A program made the translations under genes and the position numbers. Source: Flavobacterium sp. (lineage in GTDB: Bacteria > Bacteroidota > Bacteroidia > Flavobacteriales > Flavobacteriaceae). Taken from it: a DNA stretch of 64,000 nt. Of this stretch, positions 35,615-45,324 are shown piece by piece (position 1 is the first letter of the stretch; each line of letters starts with the position of its first letter). Under the pieces are notes generated by a model. That model saw nothing but the letters and a program-made list of their open reading frames with translations, did no database searches and was not told the origin of the DNA. The DNA lies in contig JAHEHJ010000002.1 in the NCBI GenBank assembly GCA_024644655.1, forward strand, positions 21,833 through 85,832, in the 5' to 3' direction.

Positions 35615-36193
35615 ATGAAAAAAACTATTTTCCTTTTTGCTTTCGCTTTAGCAAGTATTGCGTGCAATAACACTCCCACAGCCAGTAAAGATTTTAAAAC
35701 AGCGTATATTGATACTGCCAAACTGATGGAGGAATCCACAGAAGCAAAAGATATTGAGGCTAAATACAAAGACAAATCTAAAGTTATGGGCAGTCAATTA
35801 GAAGCTGAAGTTAATCGTTTTAAATCGGATGCCGCTAGTTTTAAACAAAATGCTGCCGCTAACGGACAAGCTTGGGCCCAACAAAAAGGTGCAGAATTGC
35901 AACAAAGAGAGCAACAATTGAACTATGCACAACAAGCTATGTTACAACAATTGCAACAAGAAAGTGGTGTTGAAATGGATACTTTAGTCAAATCCTATAA
36001 GAATATCATCAAAACTTTTGGGAAAGAAAAAGGGTATGATTATATCTACGGTACAGGAGACGCACAATCTATTTTATACGCCAAAGATAATTATGATATT
36101 ACCAAAGAAGTAATTAAATTAGTAAATGACAAGTACAAATCAGGCGATAAAAAAGCTGAAAAGACAGACAAAGCTAAAGACGATAAAAAGTAA
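35615..36193 (+). CDS. OmpH/Skp-like lipoprotein
   Basis: This exported helical protein of 192 residues uses the ATG at 35615, which gives a lipoprotein signal (KKTIFLFAFALASIAC, lipobox ASIAC). The mature part resembles Skp/OmpH: TAYIDTAKLMEES followed by a long Gln/Ala-rich coiled coil (about residues 55-120) and a C-terminal GKEKGYDYIYG segment. Skp-type proteins chaperone outer-membrane proteins in the periplasm; a lipid-anchored version is an inference. A Lys/Asp-rich tail ends the protein. It is a single gene with a terminator. Confidence 0.85.
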   Translation: MKKTIFLFAFALASIACNNTPTASKDFKTAYIDTAKLMEESTEAKDIEAKYKDKSKVMGSQLEAEVNRFKSDAASFKQNAAANGQAWAQQKGAELQQREQQLNYAQQAMLQQLQQESGVEMDTLVKSYKNIIKTFGKEKGYDYIYGTGDAQSILYAKDNYDITKEVIKLVNDKYKSGDKKAEKTDKAKDDKK

Positions 36194-36216
36194 TAGACCT
36201 TTTTAGTAATGATATA

Positions 36217-36248
36217 AAACACCTTCGATTTTGGAGGTGTTTTTTTTG
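36217..36248 (+). terminator. Intrinsic terminator after the OmpH-like gene
   Basis: The stem AAAACACCT / AGGTGTTTT with a loop of about 10 bases and a long T-run begins 24 bases after the stop codon. Confidence 0.88.
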
Positions 36249-36279
36249 TTGTATATTGAATTCCAATCATTTATATTTG
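36246..36279 (+). promoter_or_regulatory. Promoter of the helicase gene
   Basis: TATATTTG (36272-36279) matches the -7 consensus. A TTG at 36246-36248 gives a 23-base spacer, at the long end of the accepted range. Confidence 0.5.
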
Positions 36280-36296
36280 TTTTTTAATTCTAAGCC

Positions 36297-38555
36297 ATGC
36301 AAAAAGTATCATCTGAAGCACACTATGTAGTGCAATTCATCAACCAAACGAATCGCTCTGTTTTTTTAACCGGAAAAGCCGGAACAGGTAAAACGACCTT
36401 ATTAAAAGAAATTTTACAGACTACCCATAAGAATGCCGTTGTTGTAGCTCCTACAGGAATTGCTGCATTAAACGCAGGTGGTGTCACAATACATTCATTA
36501 TTCCAATTGCCTTTTGGCGCTTTTCTACCGGATAATTCAGCCCCACAATTTTCAGATTCCGTTGCCTTTGAGAGTCGCGCTACCTTGCGTAGACACTTCA
36601 AAATGAGTGCTTTAAAGCGGGCTGTAATACGAAACATGGATTTGTTGATAATTGATGAAGTGAGTATGTTGCGCGCCGATTTATTAGATGCAATGGATTT
36701 TATGTTGCAATCGGTACGTAAAAACACACGCCCTTTTGGTAGTGTCCAAGTATTATTTATTGGGGATCTATTGCAATTACCCCCTGTGGTTAAAGACGAA
36801 GAGTGGCGCACGTTAAGAAACTACTACAAAGGAAAATTTTTCTTCCATGCGCATGCCATTCAACACAACCCTCCCTTATATATTGAATTATCCAAAATCT
36901 TTAGACAGTCGGATTCTACTTTTATTTCACTGTTGAACAATTTGCGGAACAATCAAATCACCTCGGCTGATATTGCGGTTTTCAACCAATATGTGCAACC
37001 TCATTTTGATTCGAAAACCCAAGAAGGGTATATTACAATTACCACACATAATACGAAAGCAGATCAAATTAACACCCAATCCTTGCTTGATTTAGCCGGA
37101 CAAACGAATTATTATCAAGCTGAAATCACGGGTGATTTTCCCGAAAAAATTTATCCACTTGAAAGCACTTTAGAACTAAAAGTAGGAGCTCAAATAATGT
37201 TTATCAAAAACGACTTGTCTTTCGAAAAACAATTTTTTAACGGTAAGATGGGAGTGGTCCAATCATTATCTTCTAGAGAAATACTCGTATTTTTTCCTGA
37301 AGAAAATAAAACAATTGAGGTCGAAAAATATGAATGGGAAAATATTCGGTACACCGTTAATCCCAATACTAAAGAAATAGAGGAAGAAGTTTTAGGGACC
37401 TATGTACACTATCCGATTAAATTGGCCTGGGCTATTACCGTCCATAAAAGCCAAGGATTGACCTTTGACAAAGCTGCGCTTGATGTGTCGCAAGTTTTTC
37501 TTCCAGGACAAGCCTATGTGGCTTTATCCCGTTTACGTTCGTTAGAAGGCCTTGTTTTGCTTTCTCCGTTGCGTATGAACGGACTGTCAAACGACCTTGA
37601 GGTAATGGATTATGCCAGCAATAAAGCTTCAGAAATGGATTTGGCCCAACAATTGGAGCAAGAAACCAAAGCCTTTCTTATGAACTATTTGAAATCGGGT
37701 TTTGATTGGACAGAATTGGCACAGGAATGGCGCAACCACCATTACAGTTATCAAGACCAATCGGAGACTAGCTTTAAAAGCAAACAGTTGAGTTGGGCCA
37801 AAAACCAAACCCTTATAATTGATCAAATCCTAGAGCCTTCTAGAAAATTTAGGGCCCAATTGGACACCCTTTTTCGTGCGACCCTGGATCTACCTTTTGT
37901 GCAAGAGCGTATTCATGCCGCTTATGAGTATTTTATGCCCCAGTTGAATCAATTGGTGGAACACATTTTATGGCAGATAGAAGAAGTTAAGCTTCATAAA
38001 AAGGCCAAAGCCTATTATGAGGAGTTAATGGAACTGGAGGAACTTCAAGTCAAGGCCGTTTTGCGATTGATGAAAGCGAAATTACTAATCGATACAGTAG
38101 CTAAAGGAGAGCCAATTTCTAAAGAAAAATTGGTTGATGAAACTTTAAAAAACTATAGATCAAACGTACTTGAAAAAGTAAAACAAGAATTCAAAAAGAT
38201 TCATAAAGTGCTCATTGAAGATGAACATGAAGTTTCGCGGTATGAATCTAAGAAAAAGGAAAAAGTGCCCAAAAAATCTACAGTATTGGAAACGCACGAA
38301 TTGTGGTTGCAAAAAAACACGATAAAAGAAATTGCCGCGCTTCGAAAGTTAACCCCACAAACCATTTCAAGTCATTTAGCCAAATTGATTGAATCGAATG
38401 CGATTTCCTTATACGATGTCCTGCCAGAAGATAAAATAAAGGAATTAGAAAAGGCTTTTTATGGATATAATGAATCTTCTCTTCAAGGCCTAAAAGAACA
38501 GTATGGTGATCAGTTTAGCTGGGACGAATTGAAGTGGTATAAAGCCAGTCTTTAA
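36297..38555 (+). CDS. PIF1/RecD2-like helicase with C-terminal HTH
   Basis: This 752-residue SF1 ATPase has Walker A GKAGTGKTTLL near residue 26, Walker B LLIIDEVSML near residue 116, LFIGDLLQLPPV near residue 150, and the C-terminal helicase motifs AITVHKSQGLTFDKA near residue 380 and YVALSRLRS near residue 403. A linker and a helix-turn-helix domain (about 660-715; IKEIAALRKLTPQTISSHL) follow, like the HTH_40 domain of RecQ-type proteins. This suggests DNA unwinding during repair or at replication blocks. The stop overlaps the stop of the convergent DoxX gene. Confidence 0.9.
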   Translation: MQKVSSEAHYVVQFINQTNRSVFLTGKAGTGKTTLLKEILQTTHKNAVVVAPTGIAALNAGGVTIHSLFQLPFGAFLPDNSAPQFSDSVAFESRATLRRHFKMSALKRAVIRNMDLLIIDEVSMLRADLLDAMDFMLQSVRKNTRPFGSVQVLFIGDLLQLPPVVKDEEWRTLRNYYKGKFFFHAHAIQHNPPLYIELSKIFRQSDSTFISLLNNLRNNQITSADIAVFNQYVQPHFDSKTQEGYITITTHNTKADQINTQSLLDLAGQTNYYQAEITGDFPEKIYPLESTLELKVGAQIMFIKNDLSFEKQFFNGKMGVVQSLSSREILVFFPEENKTIEVEKYEWENIRYTVNPNTKEIEEEVLGTYVHYPIKLAWAITVHKSQGLTFDKAALDVSQVFLPGQAYVALSRLRSLEGLVLLSPLRMNGLSNDLEVMDYASNKASEMDLAQQLEQETKAFLMNYLKSGFDWTELAQEWRNHHYSYQDQSETSFKSKQLSWAKNQTLIIDQILEPSRKFRAQLDTLFRATLDLPFVQERIHAAYEYFMPQLNQLVEHILWQIEEVKLHKKAKAYYEELMELEELQVKAVLRLMKAKLLIDTVAKGEPISKEKLVDETLKNYRSNVLEKVKQEFKKIHKVLIEDEHEVSRYESKKKEKVPKKSTVLETHELWLQKNTIKEIAALRKLTPQTISSHLAKLIESNAISLYDVLPEDKIKELEKAFYGYNESSLQGLKEQYGDQFSWDELKWYKASL

Positions 38556-38935
38556 TTTAACCACCATACGGCTAATAAAGAAGGAATATAGTATATTACT
38601 ATGGTTCGAGCCCCATCGTAATCTTTTGCTAAGCGTTGGCCGATAAGCATTAAGAGAAGAGTAATACAAGAAAACACACTGCCATAATAGCCAAATGTTT
38701 TGCCACCATTAATAAGCAATTCTACACAGCCTACTAAGGTTAAGACGCACGTAATCACTTCTAACCCTACAAGAATCAGTAATGAAACGGGAACATACTC
38801 TTTCAAAATGGTTTTTTCAAAGTGGCCTTTTAACCAATCAATATTGTTTTGCCAGTCAAAAATTTTATCATAAGCCGATTGTAAGTAGGTAATAGCTATA
38901 AGCAATAAGACAAGGACAGAAGCGGTATTAGTCAT
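38552..38935 (-). CDS. DoxX-like small membrane protein
   Basis: This 127-residue protein has four hydrophobic helices (about residues 5-20, 48-70, 83-100 and 108-125). Its early DKIFDWQNNIDWLKGHF motif and GYYGSV segment fit the DoxX/DUF417-like group of membrane proteins. The molecular role is not established. It lies 5 bases after holB on the same strand, so it is probably co-transcribed, and overlaps the helicase end by 4 bases. Confidence 0.7.
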   Translation of the reverse strand: MTNTASVLVLLLIAITYLQSAYDKIFDWQNNIDWLKGHFEKTILKEYVPVSLLILVGLEVITCVLTLVGCVELLINGGKTFGYYGSVFSCITLLLMLIGQRLAKDYDGARTIVIYYIPSLLAVWWLN

Positions 38936-38940
38936 GGCTT

Positions 38941-40089
38941 TTATTTTTTATGAATTAAACGCGTCAGTTTAATAGACAAATCAGTTAAAATTATTTTCGC
39001 ATTTCCATTGCGTTCAATATGATAAATGGCATCAGAAAGTTCAGTGAATAGCTCCTCTATATTATTTCCATTTACAAATGGAGCAAATTTTTCAAACGTG
39101 AAATTCGCAACAGTGGGCTCAATATAGACCAGTTTGTCGGTTTGATAATTGTACAACATGGCTTGCCGAAACATGACAATACAATAGTTTAAAAATTGTT
39201 TTTGTCCTTCTCTTCCTAAACTTGCAATCGTTTCGCTCCAAAGAATCAAATCCTGAATTGCAGCAGCATTTCCTTTGGCTTTAAATGCAGTACGAACCCA
39301 ATCTACAAACCATATTTCATAGGAGTTGTCGTTAGAATCCCCATAAGCAATCTCTAGAGCTTTGTTGTTATTGCCTTGAGCTTGGTGAGCAATTTTATAG
39401 GCTTCAGATTCTTCAATTTCTAGATTATTTATCAAACCCTCAGCAATTAGAGCTTCAGGTACAGGGCCAAATTGGATAACTTGACAGCGTGAGCGTATTG
39501 TTTGTATGAGGTCTTCTTCGTTTTCGGTTATGAGTAGAAATAAAGTTTTGGCCGGTGGTTCTTCCAAGAGTTTTAGAAGACGATTGGAACAATCGGAATT
39601 CATTTTATCAGCCATCCAAATAATCATGACTTTATAGCCCCCCTCATAGGATTTAAGCGATAAGGTTTTTAAAATTTCTTGGGCATCTTCGACGCGAATG
39701 ATACCTTGTTTGTTGTCTACACCGAGATAGGAGTACCAATCGGATAAACCACCATAGTAGTTATTCAAAACAAACTCTCGCCATTCTGCTATAAAATCAC
39801 TGCTTTTTGGGTTTTTTTTTACATCACCAGTCGTGACATTGGGATAGACAAAATGCAAATCAGGGTGATTCATAGAATCAAATTTCATATTGCAACTTTC
39901 ATTCCCTCCTTCATTTTCCATACCTGTATTGGAACAAAGAATGTACTGAGCATAAGCAATGGCCATAGGCAACATGCCGCTTCCTTCGGGCCCCACAAAC
40001 AATTGGGCATGTGGAATCCTGCCCGATGTAGCACTTTTTATGAGATGATTTTTGATGTAATCTTGTCCTAAGATTTGTGAAAACTGCAT
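38941..40089 (-). CDS. holB: DNA polymerase III clamp-loader subunit delta'
   Basis: This 382-residue AAA+ protein of the clamp loader starts MQFSQILGQDYIKNHLIKS. It has a P-loop-like GPEGSGMLPMA near residue 33 that lacks the Walker Lys/Thr, as expected for a non-hydrolysing delta' subunit. Also visible are VMIIWMADKMNSDCSNRLLKLLEEPP near residue 157 and LIQTIRSRCQVIQF near residue 190. Only two Cys remain in the region where E. coli delta' binds zinc. The C-terminal helical collar domain is intact. A TATATTTG promoter box lies 4 bases before the ATG, so the transcript may have an extremely short leader. Confidence 0.92.
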   Translation of the reverse strand: MQFSQILGQDYIKNHLIKSATSGRIPHAQLFVGPEGSGMLPMAIAYAQYILCSNTGMENEGGNESCNMKFDSMNHPDLHFVYPNVTTGDVKKNPKSSDFIAEWREFVLNNYYGGLSDWYSYLGVDNKQGIIRVEDAQEILKTLSLKSYEGGYKVMIIWMADKMNSDCSNRLLKLLEEPPAKTLFLLITENEEDLIQTIRSRCQVIQFGPVPEALIAEGLINNLEIEESEAYKIAHQAQGNNNKALEIAYGDSNDNSYEIWFVDWVRTAFKAKGNAAAIQDLILWSETIASLGREGQKQFLNYCIVMFRQAMLYNYQTDKLVYIEPTVANFTFEKFAPFVNGNNIEELFTELSDAIYHIERNGNAKIILTDLSIKLTRLIHKK

Positions 40090-40093
40090 CTAG

Positions 40094-40101
40094 CAAATAT
40101 A
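40094..40101 (-). promoter_or_regulatory. Promoter -7 box of holB
   Basis: The minus strand reads TATATTTG, ending 4 bases before the holB start codon. A transcript from it would be nearly leaderless, or the true start may be slightly downstream. Confidence 0.45.
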
Positions 40102-40288
40102 GGAGAAAATTTTGGGAAACGAAATTCCTTGCAGGGGATATTGCCCTGCCAATAGCCTTCAATTCCCTTATAAGACTATGCTCAAACCATGATTTTCTAT
40201 GCCCTTGAAAACAAAGGACTTATATCTTAAATTTTCCTTAAAAATTATCGATAAAAGCACTTAAATCGACGATAAAATTAAATTTTAC

Positions 40289-40296
40289 TATATTTG
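40289..40296 (+). promoter_or_regulatory. Promoter -7 box of pgk
   Basis: TATATTTG is an exact TAnnTTTG match, 28 bases before the pgk ATG. The TTG -33 element is not evident. Confidence 0.55.
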
Positions 40297-40324
40297 CACC
40301 GATATATACTCAGAAAAACGCCTA

Positions 40325-41512
40325 ATGAAAACGCTTCAAGATTTTAATTTCAAAGCTCAAAAAGCAATTATACGTGTCGATTTTAATGTGCCCTTAGATG
40401 AAAATTTTAGGGTAACTGACGCTAATCGAATAGAGGCTGCAAAGCCTACCATTGATAAGATACTTGCCGATGGAGGAAGTGTAATTTTGATGTCCCATTT
40501 GGGGAGACCAAAAGGGAAAGAAGATCAGTTCTCCTTACGTCATATAGTGGCTAAATGTTCGGAAGTATTAGGTGTTCCAGTTCAGTTTGCTTCTGATTGT
40601 ATTGGACCAATTGCACAAAACGCAGCTCAAAATTTAAAACCAGGAGAAGTAGTATTGCTAGAAAATCTTCGTTTTTACAAAGAAGAAGAAGCTGGAGATG
40701 TGGCATTTGCTAAAGAATTAGCTTCATTAGGAGATATATATGTGAACGATGCTTTTGGGACGGCCCATAGAGCACACGCTTCAACAACCATTATAGCTCA
40801 GTTTTTTCCAACTCATAAATGTTTTGGTATGCTTTTAGCTAAGGAAATTGAAAGTTTGAATCGAGTGTTGAAAAATTCAGTACATCCTGTAACAGCAGTT
40901 TTAGGGGGCTCTAAAGTTTCTTCGAAAATTACGGTTATTGAAAATATATTAGATAAAGTTGATCATATGATCATTGGAGGCGGTATGACCTTTACCTTTG
41001 TGAAAGCCTTAGGAGGCAAAATAGGGGATTCTATTTGTGAAGATGATAAAATGGATTTGGCTATAGAAATTTTGCGTTTGGCTAAAGAAAAGAATGTACA
41101 CATTCATATTCCAGTTGATGTGGTTGCGGCAGATTCGTTTTCTAATGATGCCGAAACTCAAATAGTGGATGTTCGTGAAATTCCAAATGGATGGCAAGGT
41201 CTGGATGCAGGCCCTCGATCTTTGGAAAATTTTAGAGAGGTAATAATGAAATCAAAAACGATACTTTGGAATGGACCATTGGGTGTTTTTGAATTGGATG
41301 CGTTTGCAAAAGGTACAATTGCTTTAGGAAATTATATTGCAGAATCTACAGCACAAGGTGCTTTTTCTCTAGTAGGCGGTGGAGATTCTGTAGCAGCTGT
41401 TAAGCAGTTTGGACTAGAAGATAAAATGAGTTATGTTTCAACTGGTGGTGGCGCCATGTTAGAAATGTTGGAGGGAAAAGTATTGCCTGGAATAGCTGCG
41501 ATTTTAGATTAA
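40325..41512 (+). CDS. pgk: Phosphoglycerate kinase
   Basis: This glycolytic enzyme transfers phosphate from 1,3-bisphosphoglycerate to ADP. The 395-residue length is typical. Diagnostic segments are [13 protein letters not shown] near residue 16, the substrate-binding SHLGRPKGK near residue 59, [11 protein letters not shown] near residue 196 and the nucleotide-binding [11 protein letters not shown] near residue 355. It is a single gene with its own promoter box. Confidence 0.97.
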   Translation: MKTLQDFNFKAQKAIIRVDFNVPLDENFRVTDANRIEAAKPTIDKILADGGSVILMSHLGRPKGKEDQFSLRHIVAKCSEVLGVPVQFASDCIGPIAQNAAQNLKPGEVVLLENLRFYKEEEAGDVAFAKELASLGDIYVNDAFGTAHRAHASTTIIAQFFPTHKCFGMLLAKEIESLNRVLKNSVHPVTAVLGGSKVSSKITVIENILDKVDHMIIGGGMTFTFVKALGGKIGDSICEDDKMDLAIEILRLAKEKNVHIHIPVDVVAADSFSNDAETQIVDVREIPNGWQGLDAGPRSLENFREVIMKSKTILWNGPLGVFELDAFAKGTIALGNYIAESTAQGAFSLVGGGDSVAAVKQFGLEDKMSYVSTGGGAMLEMLEGKVLPGIAAILD

Positions 41513-41606
41513 TACAATTAGTAACACAATAAAAAACAACTAATTACGTTAGTAATTAAGAGATTACAAACAAGGCGTTACTCAAAGAACACTTTATAAA
41601 AAAGGT

Positions 41607-43862
41607 ATGACATTAAAAAAAATAACAACTTTAGCTTTATTAGTAGTATCCACGGCAGTATTTGCTCAGGATGATCTAAGTATAGGGCCTTTCAAAAAAG
41701 ATTTAACCAATAAACAAATGTTGGATTCTATTAAATCCACTTTTGTACATGACAATATTGCGTCATGTATTGATAGTCTTTGGATGAAAGAGTTGGCTTC
41801 ATTGGATTTGTATGATGAATTGACATTAGATATTAAAAACATCAATGTGGATGAAAAAGTTGATTATGAATTGCCAACTGAACTTTTGAAAGAACGATTA
41901 AAGAAAATGGACGAGAAATCGCCTTTTAATATTGAATACAATCAAGGGTTAGAAAATGTAATTAAGTCTTTTCTAAAGTATCGAAAAAAGTCATTTGAAC
42001 GATTGATGGGTATTTCCCAGTTTTATTTCCCAATGTTTGAAGAATCATTAGCTTCCCAAAACATTCCATTAGAAATTAAATATTTGGCAGTTGTTGAATC
42101 GGCATTAAATCCTAGAGCGGTATCACGAGTTGGCGCTACGGGATTGTGGCAGTTTATGTATCAAACTGGAAAGCAGTATAATTTGAACATCAATTCGTAT
42201 GTAGACGACAGAAACGACCCTTTAAAAGCTAGTAATGCTGCGACTCAATACATGACCAATATGTACTCTATTTTTGGAGATTGGGATTTGGTTTTAGCCT
42301 CTTACAATTCAGGACCAGGAAATGTGGCAAAAGCAATTAGACGTTCGGGAGGAAAACAAAATTATTGGAATATTAGAAAATATTTACCTAAAGAAACTCA
42401 GGGTTATTTGCCTGCATTTTTGGCAACCATGTATATTTTTGAGTACCATAAAGAACACGGAATAAAACCAAATCGTGCGATTGCTAATCATTTTGCAACC
42501 GATACCATTATGATTAAAAAGCCAATGAGTTTTAAACAAATCTCGGCTTTATTAGATATCCCTGTGGCTGAATTGCAATTTTTAAATCCATCGTATAAGA
42601 GAGAAGTTGTTCCTTTTATCACTGGAGAATCTCATTATTTGAGATTGCCAATAGATAAAATTGCAGTATTCACTTCGAATGAGGATAAGATATATGCGTA
42701 TGTCAATTATGAGGAAAGTAAAAGAGAACGACCTTATGAGAGTATGTTAGCTTCAAAAGACTCATTGAATACGACATCACGTGTTAAATATTATAGGGTA
42801 AGAAAAGGAGACAGTCTCAGCGAAATCTCTGCTCAATATGGCATTGCTGTTGAAGACCTTAAGAAATGGAATCATTTGCGAAAAAGCAAAGCGCCAATCG
42901 GAAAGAAATTGAAGATTTATACCATTACTTCAGAAGCAATTGCTTCTCATGATAAAAAACCAGTAAAAGCAGATACTACTGCTGTTAAATCTTCAACGGC
43001 ATTAGCAGTAACAACGACCACTAAAATATTTAAAGAAGAGAAAGTAGTTTCATTTAAAGATGTAGTGAAATACCATAAAGTTAAAAAAGGAGATAATTTA
43101 GGAGAGATTTCAAACCAATATGGTGTTGCTGTTTCAGAGGTAAAAAAATGGAATCACTTAAAAGGAAATAATATTGCACTAGGCGCAAGTTTAAAAATTA
43201 TAAAAAACGAACGTGTGGTTACTTTTGTTAAGAAAGAAGTTAAAGGGGCTAAACCTTTAGTAGATTCTAAATTGGAAACTACTGTAGCATCTAATGATTC
43301 AAATGCCGTATCCAATCCAAAAGATTATTATGAAGTTCAAAAGGGAGACAACTTATTCAACATTGCTAAAAAATTCAATGTGAGTTTAGAAGACCTTAAG
43401 AAATGGAATAATTTGGATGGTTTAAATGTGCAACAAGGTTCTAAATTAGCATTAGCGAACACGGAAGAAACAGGGCAACCAGAAGAACCTAAAACAGAAA
43501 CTAAAATTGTTGAATATAAAGTCAAAAAAGGAGACAATTTTAGTAGTATAGCTAAAAAATACAATGCTAGTATTGAAGATTTAAAAGAATGGAATAAGAT
43601 TGAAGACAATACTATTAAATTAGGGATGACTTTGATTGTATCTAAAAAAGAAGTGGCTATAGCAGAACCTAAGACTACTAAAAAAGAAGTGTTGGCATCC
43701 AATGAACGGGATGAAGTAAAATTGTATTACGTTAAAAAAGGAGATTCATTGTTCAGTATAGCCAAAAAATATCCTGGAGTATCCATTTCAGACATTAAAA
43801 AATGGAATGGTATTAAAAACGAAAGTTTAAAACCAGGCATGAAGCTAAAAATTAACGGTTAA
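41607..43862 (+). CDS. mltD: Membrane-bound lytic murein transglycosylase with five LysM domains
   Basis: This exported 751-residue protein has a signal peptide (KKITTLALLVVSTAVFAQ). The SLT catalytic domain spans about 125-260: the catalytic Glu is in LAVVESALNPRAVS, followed by GATGLWQFM, SYNSGPGNV and YLPAFLATMYIF. Five LysM peptidoglycan-binding modules follow, near residues 396, 489, 574, 636 and 706 (YYRVRKGDSLSEIS, YHKVKKGDNLGEI, YYEVQKGDNLFNIA, YKVKKGDNFSSIA, YYVKKGDSLFSIA). The enzyme cleaves glycan strands to 1,6-anhydro products. Five LysM units are more than the two or three usual for MltD. The next gene starts 38 bases later, within a terminator hairpin. Confidence 0.93.
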   Translation: MTLKKITTLALLVVSTAVFAQDDLSIGPFKKDLTNKQMLDSIKSTFVHDNIASCIDSLWMKELASLDLYDELTLDIKNINVDEKVDYELPTELLKERLKKMDEKSPFNIEYNQGLENVIKSFLKYRKKSFERLMGISQFYFPMFEESLASQNIPLEIKYLAVVESALNPRAVSRVGATGLWQFMYQTGKQYNLNINSYVDDRNDPLKASNAATQYMTNMYSIFGDWDLVLASYNSGPGNVAKAIRRSGGKQNYWNIRKYLPKETQGYLPAFLATMYIFEYHKEHGIKPNRAIANHFATDTIMIKKPMSFKQISALLDIPVAELQFLNPSYKREVVPFITGESHYLRLPIDKIAVFTSNEDKIYAYVNYEESKRERPYESMLASKDSLNTTSRVKYYRVRKGDSLSEISAQYGIAVEDLKKWNHLRKSKAPIGKKLKIYTITSEAIASHDKKPVKADTTAVKSSTALAVTTTTKIFKEEKVVSFKDVVKYHKVKKGDNLGEISNQYGVAVSEVKKWNHLKGNNIALGASLKIIKNERVVTFVKKEVKGAKPLVDSKLETTVASNDSNAVSNPKDYYEVQKGDNLFNIAKKFNVSLEDLKKWNNLDGLNVQQGSKLALANTEETGQPEEPKTETKIVEYKVKKGDNFSSIAKKYNASIEDLKEWNKIEDNTIKLGMTLIVSKKEVAIAEPKTTKKEVLASNERDEVKLYYVKKGDSLFSIAKKYPGVSISDIKKWNGIKNESLKPGMKLKING

Positions 43863-43884
43863 TCCGAAAATCTTATCTAAATTT

Positions 43885-43922
43885 GGGTTTTATTTCTATT
43901 ATGAATAAAACCCTTTTTTTTT
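43885..43922 (+). terminator. Intrinsic-terminator hairpin enclosing the next start codon
   Basis: A perfect 10-pair stem (GGGTTTTATT / AATAAAACCC) with a 9-base loop is followed by nine T. It is placed as a terminator for the lytic transglycosylase gene. The ATG of the DUF4837 gene (43901-43903) is the last part of the loop, and the T-run encodes residues 5-7 of that protein. Confidence 0.85.
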
Positions 43923-44881
43923 GGTTCCTATTGGCCTGTACTATCAGTTCGTGTTCGTATAAGAAAGATGCGTTATCGGATAAATCTCCCGCAGCCATTA
44001 ATACTATAGCCGTTATTATTGATGATCAACTTTGGAATGGCGAAGTAGGGGATAGTATACGGAATAAATTTGCCTCCCCTGTTTTAGGGCTACCTCAAGA
44101 AGAACCTTTATTTACTCTCAATCAATATCCAGTTAAGCTTTTTGAAGGATATTCAACCGATAGTAGAAATATAATTATTATCAAAAAAGATATAGAGTCT
44201 AAATTTGAAATCAAAGAGAATGAGTTTGCCACACCTCAAAATGCGATACATATTTCGGGGAGAACTGCTTTTGAAATCTTAGAGGTTTTAGAAACTCATA
44301 CCCATGAAATTATTCAAAAAATGCGGACCCTTGAAATCACAGAGGCTCAAAAAATAATCAAGGACTCGTTATTAAACACTAAGAAAATTCAAAAAAAGTT
44401 TGCGATTGATTTGTCAATACCTTCCAAGTATGAGTATGTGATGCGACGTAAAAATTTTATTTGGTTAAAAAAAGAAATCACTAGCGGCAACACCAGTTTG
44501 ATTATATACCAATTGCCTTGGAAATGCATCAGTCGGGTCAATGCGGTTCACGATATATTGGCTAAGAGAGATTCTATAGGAAGGCTTTATATACACGGTT
44601 CAGCACGAAATACAGTTATGATTACAGAGGAAGCCTATTCTCCCTATTTTTCTAAAACCACTATAGCGGGAAGGCGTGCCTATGAAACAAGAGGAACCTG
44701 GCAAATGAAAAATGATTTTATGTCAGGCCCTTTTATTAACTATGTTCTATTTGATAAGGAAAATAAAAGAGTTCTAGTTTTGGAGGGATTTTGTTATGCT
44801 CCATCTAAGGACAAGCGTGATTTAATGTTTGAATTGGAAGCCATGATCAAATCGGTACAACTAAAACAAAAAGGCAAATGA
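43901..44881 (+). CDS. DUF4837 lipoprotein
   Basis: This 326-residue exported lipoprotein starts at ATG 43901 (MNKTLFFWFLLACTISSC; lipobox ISSC); the TTG start of the track at 43883 is rejected. The mature part begins IAVIIDDQLWNGEVGDSIRNKF, characteristic of DUF4837, found in Bacteroidota. Predicted anchorage is in the inner or outer membrane, facing the periplasm; no function is assigned. The start codon is inside the loop of a strong terminator hairpin. The 3' end overlaps the GNAT gene by 4 bases (ATGA), indicating co-translation. Confidence 0.88.
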   Translation: MNKTLFFWFLLACTISSCSYKKDALSDKSPAAINTIAVIIDDQLWNGEVGDSIRNKFASPVLGLPQEEPLFTLNQYPVKLFEGYSTDSRNIIIIKKDIESKFEIKENEFATPQNAIHISGRTAFEILEVLETHTHEIIQKMRTLEITEAQKIIKDSLLNTKKIQKKFAIDLSIPSKYEYVMRRKNFIWLKKEITSGNTSLIIYQLPWKCISRVNAVHDILAKRDSIGRLYIHGSARNTVMITEEAYSPYFSKTTIAGRRAYETRGTWQMKNDFMSGPFINYVLFDKENKRVLVLEGFCYAPSKDKRDLMFELEAMIKSVQLKQKGK

Positions 44882-45324
44882 CAATAGAATGGAGAATAAA
44901 GCGATTTGAGGCACTTTCTACGGTTGAGCTTTACAATGTGCTACAATTGCGTAGTGAGGTCTTTGTGGTGGAGCAAAATTGCATCTATCAAGATGTAGAT
45001 GGTAAAGACTCAAAAGCAATACACCTTTTAGGAGAAATGGACGGAAAATTGATTGCCTATGCGCGTTTGTTTCAAGCAAACGATTATTTTAACGAAGCCT
45101 CTATAGGAAGGGTCTTAGTTAAAGCTACCCATAGAAATCAAGAATTAGGGCATGATTTAATGAAAGCAGCAATTACTGCAATTCAAAATTATTTTGGGAC
45201 CACTTGCATTACGATTTCGGCCCAATTGTATTTGCAGCGTTTTTATGAAAGTCATGGCTTTACCGTTAGCAGTGAAATGTACTTAGAGGATGATATCCCC
45301 CACATACAAATGAAGCGTGACTAA
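44878..45324 (+). CDS. ElaA-type GNAT N-acetyltransferase
   Basis: This 148-residue acetyltransferase has the ElaA N-terminal pattern LRSEVFVVEQNCIYQDVDGKD near residue 26. The acetyl-CoA binding segment is IGRVLVKATHRNQELGHDLM near residue 80, and the C-terminal FYESHGFTV motif is typical of GNAT. The substrate is unknown. Translation probably couples to the DUF4837 gene through the ATGA overlap. Its stop abuts the stop of the convergent OmpA-like gene. Confidence 0.9.
   Translation: MTIEWRIKRFEALSTVELYNVLQLRSEVFVVEQNCIYQDVDGKDSKAIHLLGEMDGKLIAYARLFQANDYFNEASIGRVLVKATHRNQELGHDLMKAAITAIQNYFGTTCITISAQLYLQRFYESHGFTVSSEMYLEDDIPHIQMKRD

Noticed and set aside
41540-41560. Inverted repeat TAATTAC/GTAATTA after pgk
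   Set aside because: Pure A/T stem without a T-run; not convincing as a terminator.
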